A stretch of 64,000 bases of DNA from Collinsella aerofaciens (GTDB taxonomy: Bacteria > Actinomycetota > Coriobacteriia > Coriobacteriales > Coriobacteriaceae): assembly GCF_901212495.1 (NCBI RefSeq), contig NZ_CAAKNY010000017.1, positions 1 to 64,000 of the forward strand. Direction: 5' to 3'. The position numbers and the translations under genes were made by a program. Shown one piece after another: positions 50,268 through 58,474 of the stretch; the stretch's first letter is position 1; each line of letters opens with the position of its first letter. Below the pieces are notes generated by a model that did not search any database, was not told the DNA's origin, and saw nothing but the letters and a program-made list of their open reading frames with translations.

Positions 50268-50342
50268 CCTCAATCGCCCCCTCATTGTGCGAACAATTTG
50301 CTTGGCGCACCATTCTGCTACAAATCCTACCAACCGTATAGG

Positions 50343-51116
50343 TTAAATAACGTATTCGGGTCCCTTTTGTTTCGACTTGATGAAATGGTCGTACACACGT
50401 TTCTTGTACCAGGCAAAGTCGGCGCTGCCGCGGTCGCGCGGGCGGCCCAGCTGCACCTCGACGATCTCCTCGATCTTGCCGGGTCGGCTCGACATGACCA
50501 CGATACGGTCGGCCAGGTACACGGCCTCCTCGATATCGTGGGTCACCATGGCCATAGTGCCGCCCTGCTCGGCGTGGATGCGCAGCAGCTCCTCCTGCAG
50601 CTCCATCTTGGTAAAGGCATCGAGAGCGCCAAAGGGCTCGTCGAGCAGCAGAATCTCGGGATTAGTCGCCAAGGCGCGGGCGATGGCGGCGCGCTGCGAC
50701 ATGCCACCCGAAAGCTGTGCCGGGTACGCGTCCGCGAACTCTTCCAGGTCGACGGTCTTGAGCAGGCGGCTCGAGATCTGGGAGCGCTCGGAATCGGAAC
50801 GTCCGCGCAGGCCAAACTCAATGTTGTCGCGGATGCTCATCCAGGGAAACAGACGGTGCTCCTGAAAGATCATGGTTCGGTCGGGGCCGGGGCCGGTCAC
50901 AGGCTTGCCGTCGAGCGCGACGGTACCCGTCGTGGGATGCTCGAGTCCGGCGATGATCTTGAGCAGCGTGGACTTGCCGCAGCCGGAGTGGCCCACGATG
51001 ACCAAAAACTCGCCGGCGCGGATATCAAGGTCGATATGGTCGAGCACGTGGCGCGTCTCGCCCTTGATGGAAAAGTCCTTGTTAAGGTCTGCAATCGAAA
51101 GCTCGTGAGACATCAT
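50343..51116 (-). CDS. Sulfonate/taurine-type ABC importer, ATP-binding protein
   Basis: 257 aa. Walker A GHSGCGKST, Q-loop MIFQEHRLFPW, signature LSGGMSQR, Walker B LLLDEPFGALD. The EHRLFPWMSIRDNI and DIEEAVYLADRIVVM wording is that of the SsuB/TauB/NrtD group. It lies six bases downstream of the fused binding protein-permease gene and just upstream of metY, which supports a sulfur-source uptake role. ATG at 51116 or 51113. Confidence 0.9.
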   Translation of the reverse strand: MMSHELSIADLNKDFSIKGETRHVLDHIDLDIRAGEFLVIVGHSGCGKSTLLKIIAGLEHPTTGTVALDGKPVTGPGPDRTMIFQEHRLFPWMSIRDNIEFGLRGRSDSERSQISSRLLKTVDLEEFADAYPAQLSGGMSQRAAIARALATNPEILLLDEPFGALDAFTKMELQEELLRIHAEQGGTMAMVTHDIEEAVYLADRIVVMSSRPGKIEEIVEVQLGRPRDRGSADFAWYKKRVYDHFIKSKQKGPEYVI

Positions 51117-51122
51117 GCCCTC

Positions 51123-53180
51123 CTAGTTCTTCTTCTGCTGCCAGGGCGTGGCGATCTTGGCGATCACGCCGAGCACCATATCCATCAGGACGCCGGCGAC
51201 GGCGATGACGATGATGCCGGCAAAGACGATGGAGTAATCCATAAGTGTGCGGGCGTCGTTGATCCGAAAGCCGATGCCCGAGCTCGCGGCGATCATCTCG
51301 GAGCCGACGACGGCCATCCAGGCTATGCCGAGGGCGAGTTTGAGGCCCACAAAGATCGAGGGAAGGGCACTCGGCAGATAGATCTGGCGGAACATCTGCC
51401 AACCCGGGAGGCGATACATGCGACCGACCTCCACGAGCTTGGGATCGCAGCGCTCGATGCCGTCGATGGTGTTGACCAGCACGGGGAAGAAGCTCGCCAA
51501 GAAGATGACCGCGACCTTGGACTCCTCGCCAATGCCAAACCAGATCACCAGCAACGGCACCCAGGCCATCATCGGAATCTGGCGCACGGCCTTAAAGGCG
51601 AGCGAGAAGAACTTGTGGGCCGAGGCGCTCATGCCCATGACCACGCCAAAGAAGACGCCGGCGACCACGGCGATGGCATAGCCCTCGAGGATGCGAACCA
51701 CGCTGATGGCAAGGTCGCCCTTAAAGGTGCCGGTCGTGAGCTGCTGCACGAGCGTCGACACGACCGAGGAGATCGTGGGCAGCACCACCGTGGAGAGGAG
51801 GCCCGTACTGGTAGCCACATGCCAAGCGACAAGCACCCACAGCGGCAAGATGAGCGCGAACAGCGTGTCGACGATACGAACGGCAGGCGCCGGGTCGGCG
51901 GCGGAACCGTTGGAGCCCAAGCGGCGACGCAGGTTGCGGCGAGCGATAACGATGCCAACCGTGATGACCGCCGCGACGATGACCACCGGAAGCGCGCCGA
52001 TCAGTCCCTGGATAACCTCGGCCTGCTTGCGGGCCGCGCGGTCCTCGGGGCTCGCCACGCTTGCGGCAATCACGCTCGTCGCGAGCTTGGTGCCGTCCGT
52101 GCCCTTGCCGTCCGATCCATATTCCTCAATCGCCTGCTTCAGGGCGCTCGAATCCGCCCATGCCTCGATATCGACCTCGCTTTGGATGATCTTGTTATCG
52201 AGCTCAAACTGCTGGACGTTTTTCATGGCGGCGAGCATGTCGTCCGAAAGCGATGCGGGACGAAGGGTCTTCTGGTCGGCCACGTTTTGCGCCTTGATGA
52301 CCTCGATGGGGTTGCCCGATTTCTCGGACGAGAGCTTTATAAAGCCCTCCGGGTCGGCAATGACGTCAGCACGCGCCTTGAGCAGCGCTTTGAGAATTGC
52401 CACCGACACATCCTGGTGGTCTTTGGCATATGCTGTGCGACCAATCAGAACCGTGGGCTCAAAATACGTGGAGGAATCGGCCTTGGCGCCATCGTGCAGG
52501 ACCTTGACCAGACCTTCATTGGCAAGCTGCGTCTCTTGTCCGCCGCTCACCACCGCAGCATCCACACCGCCCGAAGCAAGCGTCGACAAGCCGTCGGGAA
52601 GCGAGGCATTGACTGGCACGATGTCATCAAAGGTGAGCCCTGCCTCAGCCAGCACACGCACCAGGTACATCTGCGGCGTGGCACCGCGCATGTAGGCAAC
52701 CTTTTTGCCCTTCAGGTCTTTGAGGCTCTTAATGCCCGAGCTCTTAGAGACGACGAGACGCCAGCCCGAACCAAAATCAGTCACGGCGAGCAGCGTGGTG
52801 TCGATACCCTTCGACTTGCCGAGAATGCCCGCAAAACCCGCGTAATCGACGTAATCGAGGTCACCGGAGCTCAGGGCCTCATGAAGCGCGGGCGCCGCAC
52901 CGACAAATCCCGCCACCTCGGCTTTGTATCCGAGCGGCTCCAGATACTCATCGAGATAGCCCTTGGTTTCGGCCACGCCGAGCAGACCGCTTGCAAAGTT
53001 ATTGCCGCTCGAGGGAAAGCCGATGCGGACCGTCTTGGTCGGCGCATCAGCCGCCTTGGCCTGAACGGGCAGTGCGATAAAAGCTGTCGCTGCGACAGCC
53101 AGCACGAACAGGAATGCGCACATACGGCGCTTCCAATCGACGCTGTGTACACCCCTTGTAATCGTGTCCTGCGATGTCAT
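51123..53180 (-). CDS. Fused sulfonate-type binding protein and permease
   Basis: 685 aa. A signal segment (CAFLFVLAVAATAFIALPVQAKA) is followed by an SsuA-like binding domain to about residue 370 (VRIGFPSSGNNFASGLLGVAETKGYLDEYL). A membrane segment near 395-415 and a basic stretch lead to an SsuC-like permease (about 430-685) with the EAA loop EVGRMYRLPGWQMFRQIYLPSALPSI. Normally these are separate proteins; the fusion tethers the receptor to the channel. ATG at 53180, with AAGGGG upstream, rather than TTG at 53186. Confidence 0.9.
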   Translation of the reverse strand: MTSQDTITRGVHSVDWKRRMCAFLFVLAVAATAFIALPVQAKAADAPTKTVRIGFPSSGNNFASGLLGVAETKGYLDEYLEPLGYKAEVAGFVGAAPALHEALSSGDLDYVDYAGFAGILGKSKGIDTTLLAVTDFGSGWRLVVSKSSGIKSLKDLKGKKVAYMRGATPQMYLVRVLAEAGLTFDDIVPVNASLPDGLSTLASGGVDAAVVSGGQETQLANEGLVKVLHDGAKADSSTYFEPTVLIGRTAYAKDHQDVSVAILKALLKARADVIADPEGFIKLSSEKSGNPIEVIKAQNVADQKTLRPASLSDDMLAAMKNVQQFELDNKIIQSEVDIEAWADSSALKQAIEEYGSDGKGTDGTKLATSVIAASVASPEDRAARKQAEVIQGLIGALPVVIVAAVITVGIVIARRNLRRRLGSNGSAADPAPAVRIVDTLFALILPLWVLVAWHVATSTGLLSTVVLPTISSVVSTLVQQLTTGTFKGDLAISVVRILEGYAIAVVAGVFFGVVMGMSASAHKFFSLAFKAVRQIPMMAWVPLLVIWFGIGEESKVAVIFLASFFPVLVNTIDGIERCDPKLVEVGRMYRLPGWQMFRQIYLPSALPSIFVGLKLALGIAWMAVVGSEMIAASSGIGFRINDARTLMDYSIVFAGIIVIAVAGVLMDMVLGVIAKIATPWQQKKN

Positions 53181-53355
53181 GAGCAATGCCCCTTCCCCAG
53201 CACGGACGCGGCGGATCCGCGTCTCCTTCGTTGCTTAAGTTCGGCATTATATCCTTTTATCCTACTAGGTTTATAGGGAAAATAGCCTGACACCCCTATC
53301 AGAACAGCGCGACCGGCTATCGCAATTCCAGATACCCCGGCACACCAATTGATCC

Positions 53356-53370
53356 CTTGGGGACGGAGGA
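53356..53370. repeat. Half-copy of the TTGGGGACGGAGGA repeat
   Basis: CTTGGGGACGGAGGA matches the left arm of the inverted repeat at 37437, here running straight into a terminator hairpin. Confidence 0.5.
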
Positions 53371-53371
53371 A

Positions 53372-53405
53372 AAGGGCCCCGGCCGAAAATTCGACCGGGG
53401 CCCTT
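53372..53405. terminator. Terminator after the rubredoxin gene
   Basis: AAGGGCCCCGG and CCGGGGCCCTT form a long GC stem around CCGAAAATTCGA, about 40 bp past the rubredoxin stop. Confidence 0.75.
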
Positions 53406-53445
53406 GGACAGAGCTATATGTTGCTGCAAGTCGTGTGTCTACGAG

Positions 53446-53589
53446 CTACTCCTCGACGAGCTCAAACTGATCGGGACCGACGCCGCACACCGGGCACACG
53501 TAGTCCTCGGGCAGCTCGGGCGTGTCGACCTCAACCTCGTAACCGCAAACGACGCACACAAACTTATACGTCTTCTTTTCCTCAGCCAT
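53446..53589 (-). CDS. Rubredoxin-like electron carrier
   Basis: 47 aa, shorter than usual rubredoxin (about 52). Two CxxCG knuckles hold iron: C12, C15 in VCVVCGYE and C32, C35 in [17 protein letters not shown] ends it like rubredoxin. It carries single electrons in the cytosol, and the flavin reductase 89 bp upstream in the same direction is a likely partner. ATG at 53589 with GAGAGGAG upstream. Confidence 0.92.
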   Translation of the reverse strand: MAEEKKTYKFVCVVCGYEVEVDTPELPEDYVCPVCGVGPDQFELVEE

Positions 53590-53678
53590 GATGTTCTCCT
53601 CTCGAACGCGACTGGTGATGTACTTCATTTATTAGTATAGATTCTCAATAATATAATGCAAGTATTTTTAAAACATTT

Positions 53679-54182
53679 CTAGCCTTGATACGATGAAGCC
53701 TTGGGCGGCGTCTTGCCCTTCAAGACCTTGTGATAGTAGCCGTACGTCAGCGGCGTCTCGTCGCCCAGGCGCTCGGCATCCTCGACCTCGCCGATAAACA
53801 GTAGATGCGTGCCCACATCCACAGTGTCGATCAAACGGCAGCTAAACAGGGCTGCCGCGTGCTCGGGCACATAGGGCATACCGAGGGCAGTCTCGCGGGT
53901 CTCGTACTTGGCAAACTTGTCGTAGTCGCTGCTGGTGCGGAACCCAAAGTTACCGATGTAGAGCATGTCGGCGGTTTGATCGATCACGGTCAGCGCGAAC
54001 GCTTTGGCCGATGCGATGACGCCCGAGGTAACGTTGTCCTTGTTCACGGCAACCGAAATTCGCGGTGGCATGGACGTCACCTGCACCGCCGTGTTGATGA
54101 CGCAGCCGGCGCGCAGCCCATCTGCTGCGGCGCTCACCACGTACAGACCGCTCGGCATGGTAAAGAACGCAGTTTTGTCCAT
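53679..54182 (-). CDS. Flavin reductase-like protein (FMN-binding split barrel)
   Basis: 167 aa. MPSGLYVVSAAADGLRAGCVINTAVQVTSMPPRISVAVNKDN is the flavin reductase opening with the FMN site. SCRLIDTVDVGTHLLFIGEVEDA follows. Next to rubredoxin it may form a short NAD(P)H-to-oxygen or detoxification chain. ATG at 54182 has GGGGAG upstream; the longer frame reaching 54377 crosses a palindrome and is unlikely. Confidence 0.88.
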   Translation of the reverse strand: MDKTAFFTMPSGLYVVSAAADGLRAGCVINTAVQVTSMPPRISVAVNKDNVTSGVIASAKAFALTVIDQTADMLYIGNFGFRTSSDYDKFAKYETRETALGMPYVPEHAAALFSCRLIDTVDVGTHLLFIGEVEDAERLGDETPLTYGYYHKVLKGKTPPKASSYQG

Positions 54183-54311
54183 AACGATCACTCCCCTAAC
54201 CCGGGCTGGAACCTCATTGATGTATGTACCCACAAAAAAGGCGATACCCATAACGGGCGCCGCCCCGTACACATATGTGCCAAGATTGTAGGTCAGCCAA
54301 ATCCCTCCACC

Positions 54312-54380
54312 AAGTTGCGGTGAAATAGGGATTGAATAGCCCCTCAAACAGGCAAAACAGTCCGTATTCCACCGCAACTT
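54312..54380. repeat. 69-bp palindromic element
   Basis: AAGTTGCGGTGAAATA (54312-54327) pairs with TATTCCACCGCAACTT (54365-54380) with one mismatch, around a 37-bp loop. It lies between smpB and the flavin reductase gene. I see no second copy in the window. Confidence 0.7.
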
Positions 54381-54391
54381 ATGAAGGGTGG

Positions 54392-54862
54392 TCAGCGGTT
54401 GCGCTCCTTGAGGGCGCGGTCGATCTCGCGCTGGACATCGCGCTTGGCCATATCCTCGCGTTTGTCGTAAAGCTTCTTGCCGCGGCCTAGGCCCAGCAGC
54501 AGCTTTACGCGGCCGTCGGTATTAAAGTAGAGTTCCAGCGGCACCAGGGCAGAGCCGCGATTACGTAGCTTACCGTCGAGAAAGTCAATCTCCTTGCGGT
54601 GCAGCAGCAGACGACGACGGCGATCAGGGTCGCGGTTCCACACGCCACCATGGCTATAAGGGTGAATATGCAGGCCCACGAGCCAGCACTCGCCGCCACG
54701 AATCAGCGCAAAGGTGTCGGTGATCTGGCACGCGCGCTCGCGAATCGACTTGACCTCGGTGCCACTCAGCTCAATGCCGCACTCAAAGGTCTCATCGATA
54801 AAATACTCGTGGTGTGCCGAGCGATTCTTGGAGATGAGCTTGCGCTCGCGCTTACTGGGCAT
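54392..54862 (-). CDS. smpB: SsrA-binding protein
   Basis: 156 aa, standard length. RKLISKNRSAHHEYFIDETFECGIELSGTEVKSIR and the end KKLYDKREDMAKRDVQREIDRALK are typical. It binds tmRNA and takes it to stalled ribosomes. ATG at 54862 follows AAGGAGG and overlaps the stop of the upstream TPR gene by 11 bases. No ssrA gene is visible in the window. Confidence 0.96.
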   Translation of the reverse strand: MPSKRERKLISKNRSAHHEYFIDETFECGIELSGTEVKSIRERACQITDTFALIRGGECWLVGLHIHPYSHGGVWNRDPDRRRRLLLHRKEIDFLDGKLRNRGSALVPLELYFNTDGRVKLLLGLGRGKKLYDKREDMAKRDVQREIDRALKERNR

Positions 54863-55769
54863 CGCCGACCTCCTTGGTTCCATCGACGTTTGAGCCCGCG
54901 GCGTCGCGCTTTGCCTTGCGCTCGGCATTGAGCTCGGCGTCGCTCTCGCGCACCAGTTTGATAATCGCCGCACAGGCCTCCTCGCCCACCAAGTCGCGAG
55001 CACGCACCGTCAGACGCGTCGCCTCCTGCTTGTCGCCGTCGCTTGCAGCATCGGTCGCGCACATAATCAGGCAGATGGCAATCTCGGCCGAAGGCGAGGT
55101 CGGCACGCCTTGCAGGGACAGTTCACCCATCACGTGGTCGTCGCTCTCATCGGCGGCATCCGGATAGGCAGTATGGATCTTGTTGAGCAGGCGTGTCGTG
55201 TGCATATCGTTGGGTGCTAAGCGCAGTGCCAGACGAGCACAGCCCACGGCCGCCGAGACATTCTCGGTCTCGGGCTCCAAGAAGTACTGACCTAGATTGG
55301 CGTAAGCGCGGGCGGCGCACTTGCCATCGCTTGCACGCTCCAGCACCGAGAACGAGAGCGATGCCCATTCCTGCTTGTCCTCGAGTGCGCGGAACAGCTC
55401 GGCCAAATCTAAGCGATAGTTGCAGTTCATGGGGTCCCAACGCACAGCCTGCATCAGGGCATTACGAGCGCTCACATAATCCTGCTGGCGAATGTAGGCA
55501 AACGCCATGTCAGAGTACAGGCGGTCAAACGGCACCTCGACCTGCACGAGCTCGCGCGGATCCTTCTCCACGCGGCGATAGGCCAAGCGCTCAAACTTGC
55601 TGTCGAAGCTAAAGTATTGGCGCTTCTCCTCCGTCTTGCACTCGGCGTCGATATACTCCTCGGCAAGCTCCACCAGGCGCTCCAACAGCGGCGTCGCCGT
55701 AGCCAGGTCGCCCTGCGCCAGATAGTTCTCGGCATACGTGATGTCTTGCAAGCTGATGGGCAGATCCAT
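54852..55769 (-). CDS. TPR-repeat protein
   Basis: 305 aa, helical, with TPR-like repeats (AENYLAQGDLATATPLLERLVELAEEYI; MAFAYIRQQDYVSARNALMQAVRWDP; RAYANLGQYFLEP). No signal or membrane segment. The function is unknown; TPRs mediate protein contacts. It precedes smpB with an 11-base overlap, so the two are co-translated. ATG at 55769 with GAGGAG upstream. Confidence 0.82.
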   Translation of the reverse strand: MDLPISLQDITYAENYLAQGDLATATPLLERLVELAEEYIDAECKTEEKRQYFSFDSKFERLAYRRVEKDPRELVQVEVPFDRLYSDMAFAYIRQQDYVSARNALMQAVRWDPMNCNYRLDLAELFRALEDKQEWASLSFSVLERASDGKCAARAYANLGQYFLEPETENVSAAVGCARLALRLAPNDMHTTRLLNKIHTAYPDAADESDDHVMGELSLQGVPTSPSAEIAICLIMCATDAASDGDKQEATRLTVRARDLVGEEACAAIIKLVRESDAELNAERKAKRDAAGSNVDGTKEVGDAQ

Positions 55770-55829
55770 GGCTACTCCTCGATCTGAGCGAAACACGGCA
55801 GGCGCCGTATATACGGTCGATACACAAAA

Positions 55830-55853
55830 CCCGGGTCTCTTGCGAGGCCCGGG
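55830..55853 (-). terminator. Terminator of the tRNA pair
   Basis: CCCGGG(T) and (G)CCCGGG pair around CTCTTGCGAGG; on the minus strand TTTTGTG follows. Confidence 0.8.
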
Positions 55854-55867
55854 CGTTCATTTGTGGG

Positions 55868-55941
55868 TAGCCCGTACCAGATTCGAACTGGTGATCTCCG
55901 CCTTGAGAGGGCGGCGTCCTAAACCGCTAGACGAACGGGCC
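55868..55941 (-). tRNA. tRNA-Glu (anticodon CTC)
   Basis: The minus strand gives a full cloverleaf: acceptor GGCCCGT/ACGGGCT, T-arm GGTTCGAATC-like CAGTTCGAATCTG, and anticodon loop CTCTCAA in the stem CCGCC/GGCGG, reading GAG codons. The discriminator is A; CCA is not encoded. Confidence 0.95.
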
Positions 55942-55961
55942 ATATGTAGCAAATGCAATGG

Positions 55962-56032
55962 CTGGGATGGAGGGAGTCGAACCCCCATTGACGGAACCAG
56001 AATCCGCTGTCCTGCCATTAGACGACATCCCA
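55962..56032 (-). tRNA. tRNA-Gln (anticodon CTG)
   Basis: It starts with U as bacterial tRNA-Gln does (TGGGATG/CATCCCA). The anticodon loop is TTCTGGT, reading CAG. The T-arm is GGGTTCGACTCCC-like. The discriminator is G and CCA is encoded at 55959-55961. It lies 20 bp upstream of tRNA-Glu and is probably co-transcribed. Confidence 0.95.
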
Positions 56033-56308
56033 ATGACTGCATTGCTGCGCTCGGCTGTGCCTTTGCGCAAGAAAGAAATATACGGGAAGTCCCGCCATGA
56101 CGCAAGCCCCAATTTTGACTTTTTTGAAATTCGGTCAAATTGGCCTAATTTCGTCCAACCCGTGAAGGACCTGTGAAGCCGACCGCTGTACATGAAGGGC
56201 AAAACGCCGCGAGCGGTAGCCGTCAACCGTTGGCAGATTCTACCGCGAAAACGATAGCATCAGGCAACACAATCGAAGTATCAATGATCGCGTAGATATC
56301 GAGGCGCC

Positions 56309-56719
56309 ATGGACGAAGAGCTTGATTACCTATGGGAGACCCTGGGGCTCGAGATCACTGCTGAACTTTGGCCCGAACGGGACAAAATCCATCCCACACT
56401 GCGCCCCGCCATCACGGTAGTGCAGGCAAACTACCGCCGCGCCTCATTTTTGATCATGCGAACGTCATGGCATGCGGCGCTCCCCGACCTCAAGCGCATC
56501 CAGGCAAGCCTCGTCGAGCTATCCGGCATGCCGACCGTCATATCCGAGACGAACCTGGAGCGGCGGCAGCGCGAGTGCCTGCAGCGGCAACGGATTCCGT
56601 TTATCTGCCCCGGCATTCAGGCATACCTGCCCTTTATGGACGAAGAGTACTGGAGCGACACGTCCGACACGTACGTAAAGACCTACGACCCACACGAATG
56701 GGCGCAGCTGGAGGACTGA
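56309..56719 (+). CDS. Hypothetical protein resembling the N-terminal part of a longer Coriobacteriia regulator
   Basis: 136 aa. The central pattern (SFLIMRTSWHAALPDLKRI..., QRECLQRQRIPFICPGIQAYLPFM) reminds me of the first half of MarR-like regulators in related gut Actinomycetota, which carry a helix-turn-helix after PGxQxYLPF. Here the protein stops shortly after that point, so it may be a truncated remnant or a stand-alone domain. The recognition is by memory of the motif and uncertain. ATG at 56309; no strong ribosome site. The upstream 56040-56308 shows no gene. Confidence 0.55.
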   Translation: MDEELDYLWETLGLEITAELWPERDKIHPTLRPAITVVQANYRRASFLIMRTSWHAALPDLKRIQASLVELSGMPTVISETNLERRQRECLQRQRIPFICPGIQAYLPFMDEEYWSDTSDTYVKTYDPHEWAQLED

Positions 56720-56737
56720 CTGGGGCAGGCCCGCCGG

Positions 56738-56848
56738 CGGAAAGCGCGTCCCAGATTTTAAGCTCAAACTGGTCTCCACTTTCCCGTAGAGCCTCCAACC
56801 GGAAACCGTGTCCCAGAACCAGCGCTCAAAACGGGACGCGCTTTCCAC
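56738..56848. repeat. 111-bp element with 14-bp inverted ends
   Basis: GGAAAGCGCGTCCC begins at about 56738 and GGGACGCGCTTTCC ends at 56848. Inside are related stretches (GGAAACCGTGTCCCAGA, CAGCGCTCAAAACGGG), so it is a degenerate multi-part repeat between two convergent genes. Confidence 0.6.
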
Positions 56849-56853
56849 AGTTG

Positions 56854-57213
56854 CTACAGCAGCGCCTCGGCCCAGGCTGCTTCCTTAAAGCCCGGAATCG
56901 CAAAGTCATCGCCCACCAGCAGCGGGCGCTTAACCAGCATACCGTCAGTCGCCAGTAGCTCGTAGCATTCCTGGTCCGTCATACCCGCATCCAGGCGCGC
57001 CTTCAGGCCCAGCTCTCGATACTTCATGCCCGACGAGTTAAAGAAACGACGTACCGGCAGCCCCGAACGTGCAACCCAGGTCGCAAGTTCATCGGCCGCG
57101 GGATTGTCCGTAACGATATCGCGGTCGATATACTCAACCCCATGTTCGTCCAGCCATGCCTTGGCCTTTTTACAGGTCGAGCACTTGGGATATTCAACAA
57201 ACAGTACGGTCAT
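56854..57213 (-). CDS. ArsC/Spx-family thioredoxin-fold protein
   Basis: 119 aa. CSTCKKA near the start gives the CxxC of Spx and YffB-like proteins; WLDEHGVEYIDRDIVTDNP and the end LLVGDDFAIPGFKEAAW match the ArsC-like reductase family. True arsenate reductase activity is doubtful since no ars genes are near. It may be a redox enzyme or RNA polymerase-binding Spx-type regulator. ATG at 57213; a longer frame to 57261 lacks support. Confidence 0.85.
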   Translation of the reverse strand: MTVLFVEYPKCSTCKKAKAWLDEHGVEYIDRDIVTDNPAADELATWVARSGLPVRRFFNSSGMKYRELGLKARLDAGMTDQECYELLATDGMLVKRPLLVGDDFAIPGFKEAAWAEALL

Positions 57214-57305
57214 GGGAATCCTCCGAATATAGATCGGCCAACGCAGGTACACACCATACAAGGCGCCTTCGCATCATGGAGCAATTGTAGCCCACGGGTC
57301 ACACG

Positions 57306-58358
57306 CTAAACAAACCGTACCCCAAAGCCTCGCTTAACGAACGGCAGCAACTCCATCGCTTCGGGCGCAATATGGCCTACAACGTTCATGCGCTCGTCGC
57401 CGGGAAGATCGACCCGCGCAATCTCAAGCTCGCCTTCGTAGCGCCCATAGCCGCTATTGCTCACAGCGATCGACCCCGTCTTTCGCGGCAGGCCGGCACC
57501 GGTATCCGTCGGCACGGAATCCGGCTTAAGCGTCGTGCGCGACTCCTGAGACCTAAAAATAAGGGCGCTCGAGTCAGGTCGATCGTGATGGACTTGCCCC
57601 AACAAATAGGAGTATCCGGGGTCGAGCTGGCACGGCATGTCAACATATCCAGCGGAAATCTGGGCAAACTGTGCCCAACCCGCATCGGAAAGATCGGGGT
57701 CACCGACCAAAACAATGTCGCAATCGGCGCCATGTGCGAGCTCAAGCATGTTGAGGGCAACCTTTGACGCGCGACCGCGCTGCGCCTCAACCGTCGGCAA
57801 GCCCTCGAATACCGGCCCGCGAACGTTGGCATCACCCGGCACAAAAGCCATGATTTCGAAGCCAAGGGCCGCAAGACGAAGATTCGTCCGAGCAATGTCC
57901 TCCAGAGCTAAACCGGTATAGGGCTTGGGATAAAAATTGTGGCAGGCGGCACAACGGGTCACATCGGCGCCGGCTTCTCGCCACGATGCGATTTCATCAG
58001 GACTCACCGTCGATGCATTGACCACGATGCGAAATACACCGGACAGCTCCGCGACCCGCTGGGGACTAAAGCCATAATCCAGGCGCAGGTACTCCAGTCC
58101 CAGATCACGCAAGTCCTCCATGCGCTCAAGGCCCAGCAGATCGCATGTGCGCGGCCCCACATCGGCAATGAGCGCAATACCGCGAGCGGAAAGCAGCGAC
58201 AGCACCTGGCGAACCTTATCGGCATACGCCGCTCCCCCATCCTCGGGAATATGCAGCGAGGTAAACGCATAGCGCGCACCCGCCGCGGCACCAAGCTCGA
58301 TCGTCCGCTCGATATCCTGCAGAGGACTGGAAAGATAGATAGAAATACCCGTTCTCAC
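57306..58358 (-). CDS. mupG: MupG-type 6-phospho-N-acetylmuramidase (DUF871)
   Basis: 350 aa. RTGISIYLSSPLQDIERTIELGAAAGARYAFTSLHIPED is the DUF871 barrel start; the C-terminal cyclophilin-like part follows from about residue 240. MupG splits MurNAc-6-phosphate-GlcNAc, the disaccharide taken up by MurP. GTG at 58358 has AAAGGAG eight bases upstream, within the 3' side of a terminator-like hairpin. It is the last gene of the mur operon. Confidence 0.88.
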   Translation of the reverse strand: MRTGISIYLSSPLQDIERTIELGAAAGARYAFTSLHIPEDGGAAYADKVRQVLSLLSARGIALIADVGPRTCDLLGLERMEDLRDLGLEYLRLDYGFSPQRVAELSGVFRIVVNASTVSPDEIASWREAGADVTRCAACHNFYPKPYTGLALEDIARTNLRLAALGFEIMAFVPGDANVRGPVFEGLPTVEAQRGRASKVALNMLELAHGADCDIVLVGDPDLSDAGWAQFAQISAGYVDMPCQLDPGYSYLLGQVHHDRPDSSALIFRSQESRTTLKPDSVPTDTGAGLPRKTGSIAVSNSGYGRYEGELEIARVDLPGDERMNVVGHIAPEAMELLPFVKRGFGVRFV

Positions 58359-58375
58359 GCTTCGATTCTCCTTTA

Positions 58376-58407
58376 AAAAGGCCGGCGGAGCAGTTAGCCC
58401 CGCCGGC
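58376..58407 (-). terminator. Hairpin with T-run between murP and mupG
   Basis: GCCGGCGG (58381-58388) pairs with CCGCCGGC (58400-58407). On the minus strand CCTTTTTAAAGGAG follows directly, so the T-run overlaps the mupG ribosome site. It could lower mupG expression relative to murP. Confidence 0.7.
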
Positions 58408-58474
58408 ACAACCATAGCATCAAGCGATCTGCGGCACGTCAAGACGCTCGAATGACATAGCGCGCAGCATCAGG

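Noticed and set aside
50268..50342. SAM riboswitch upstream of metY
   Set aside because: The leader is too short and shows no S-box-like conserved blocks.
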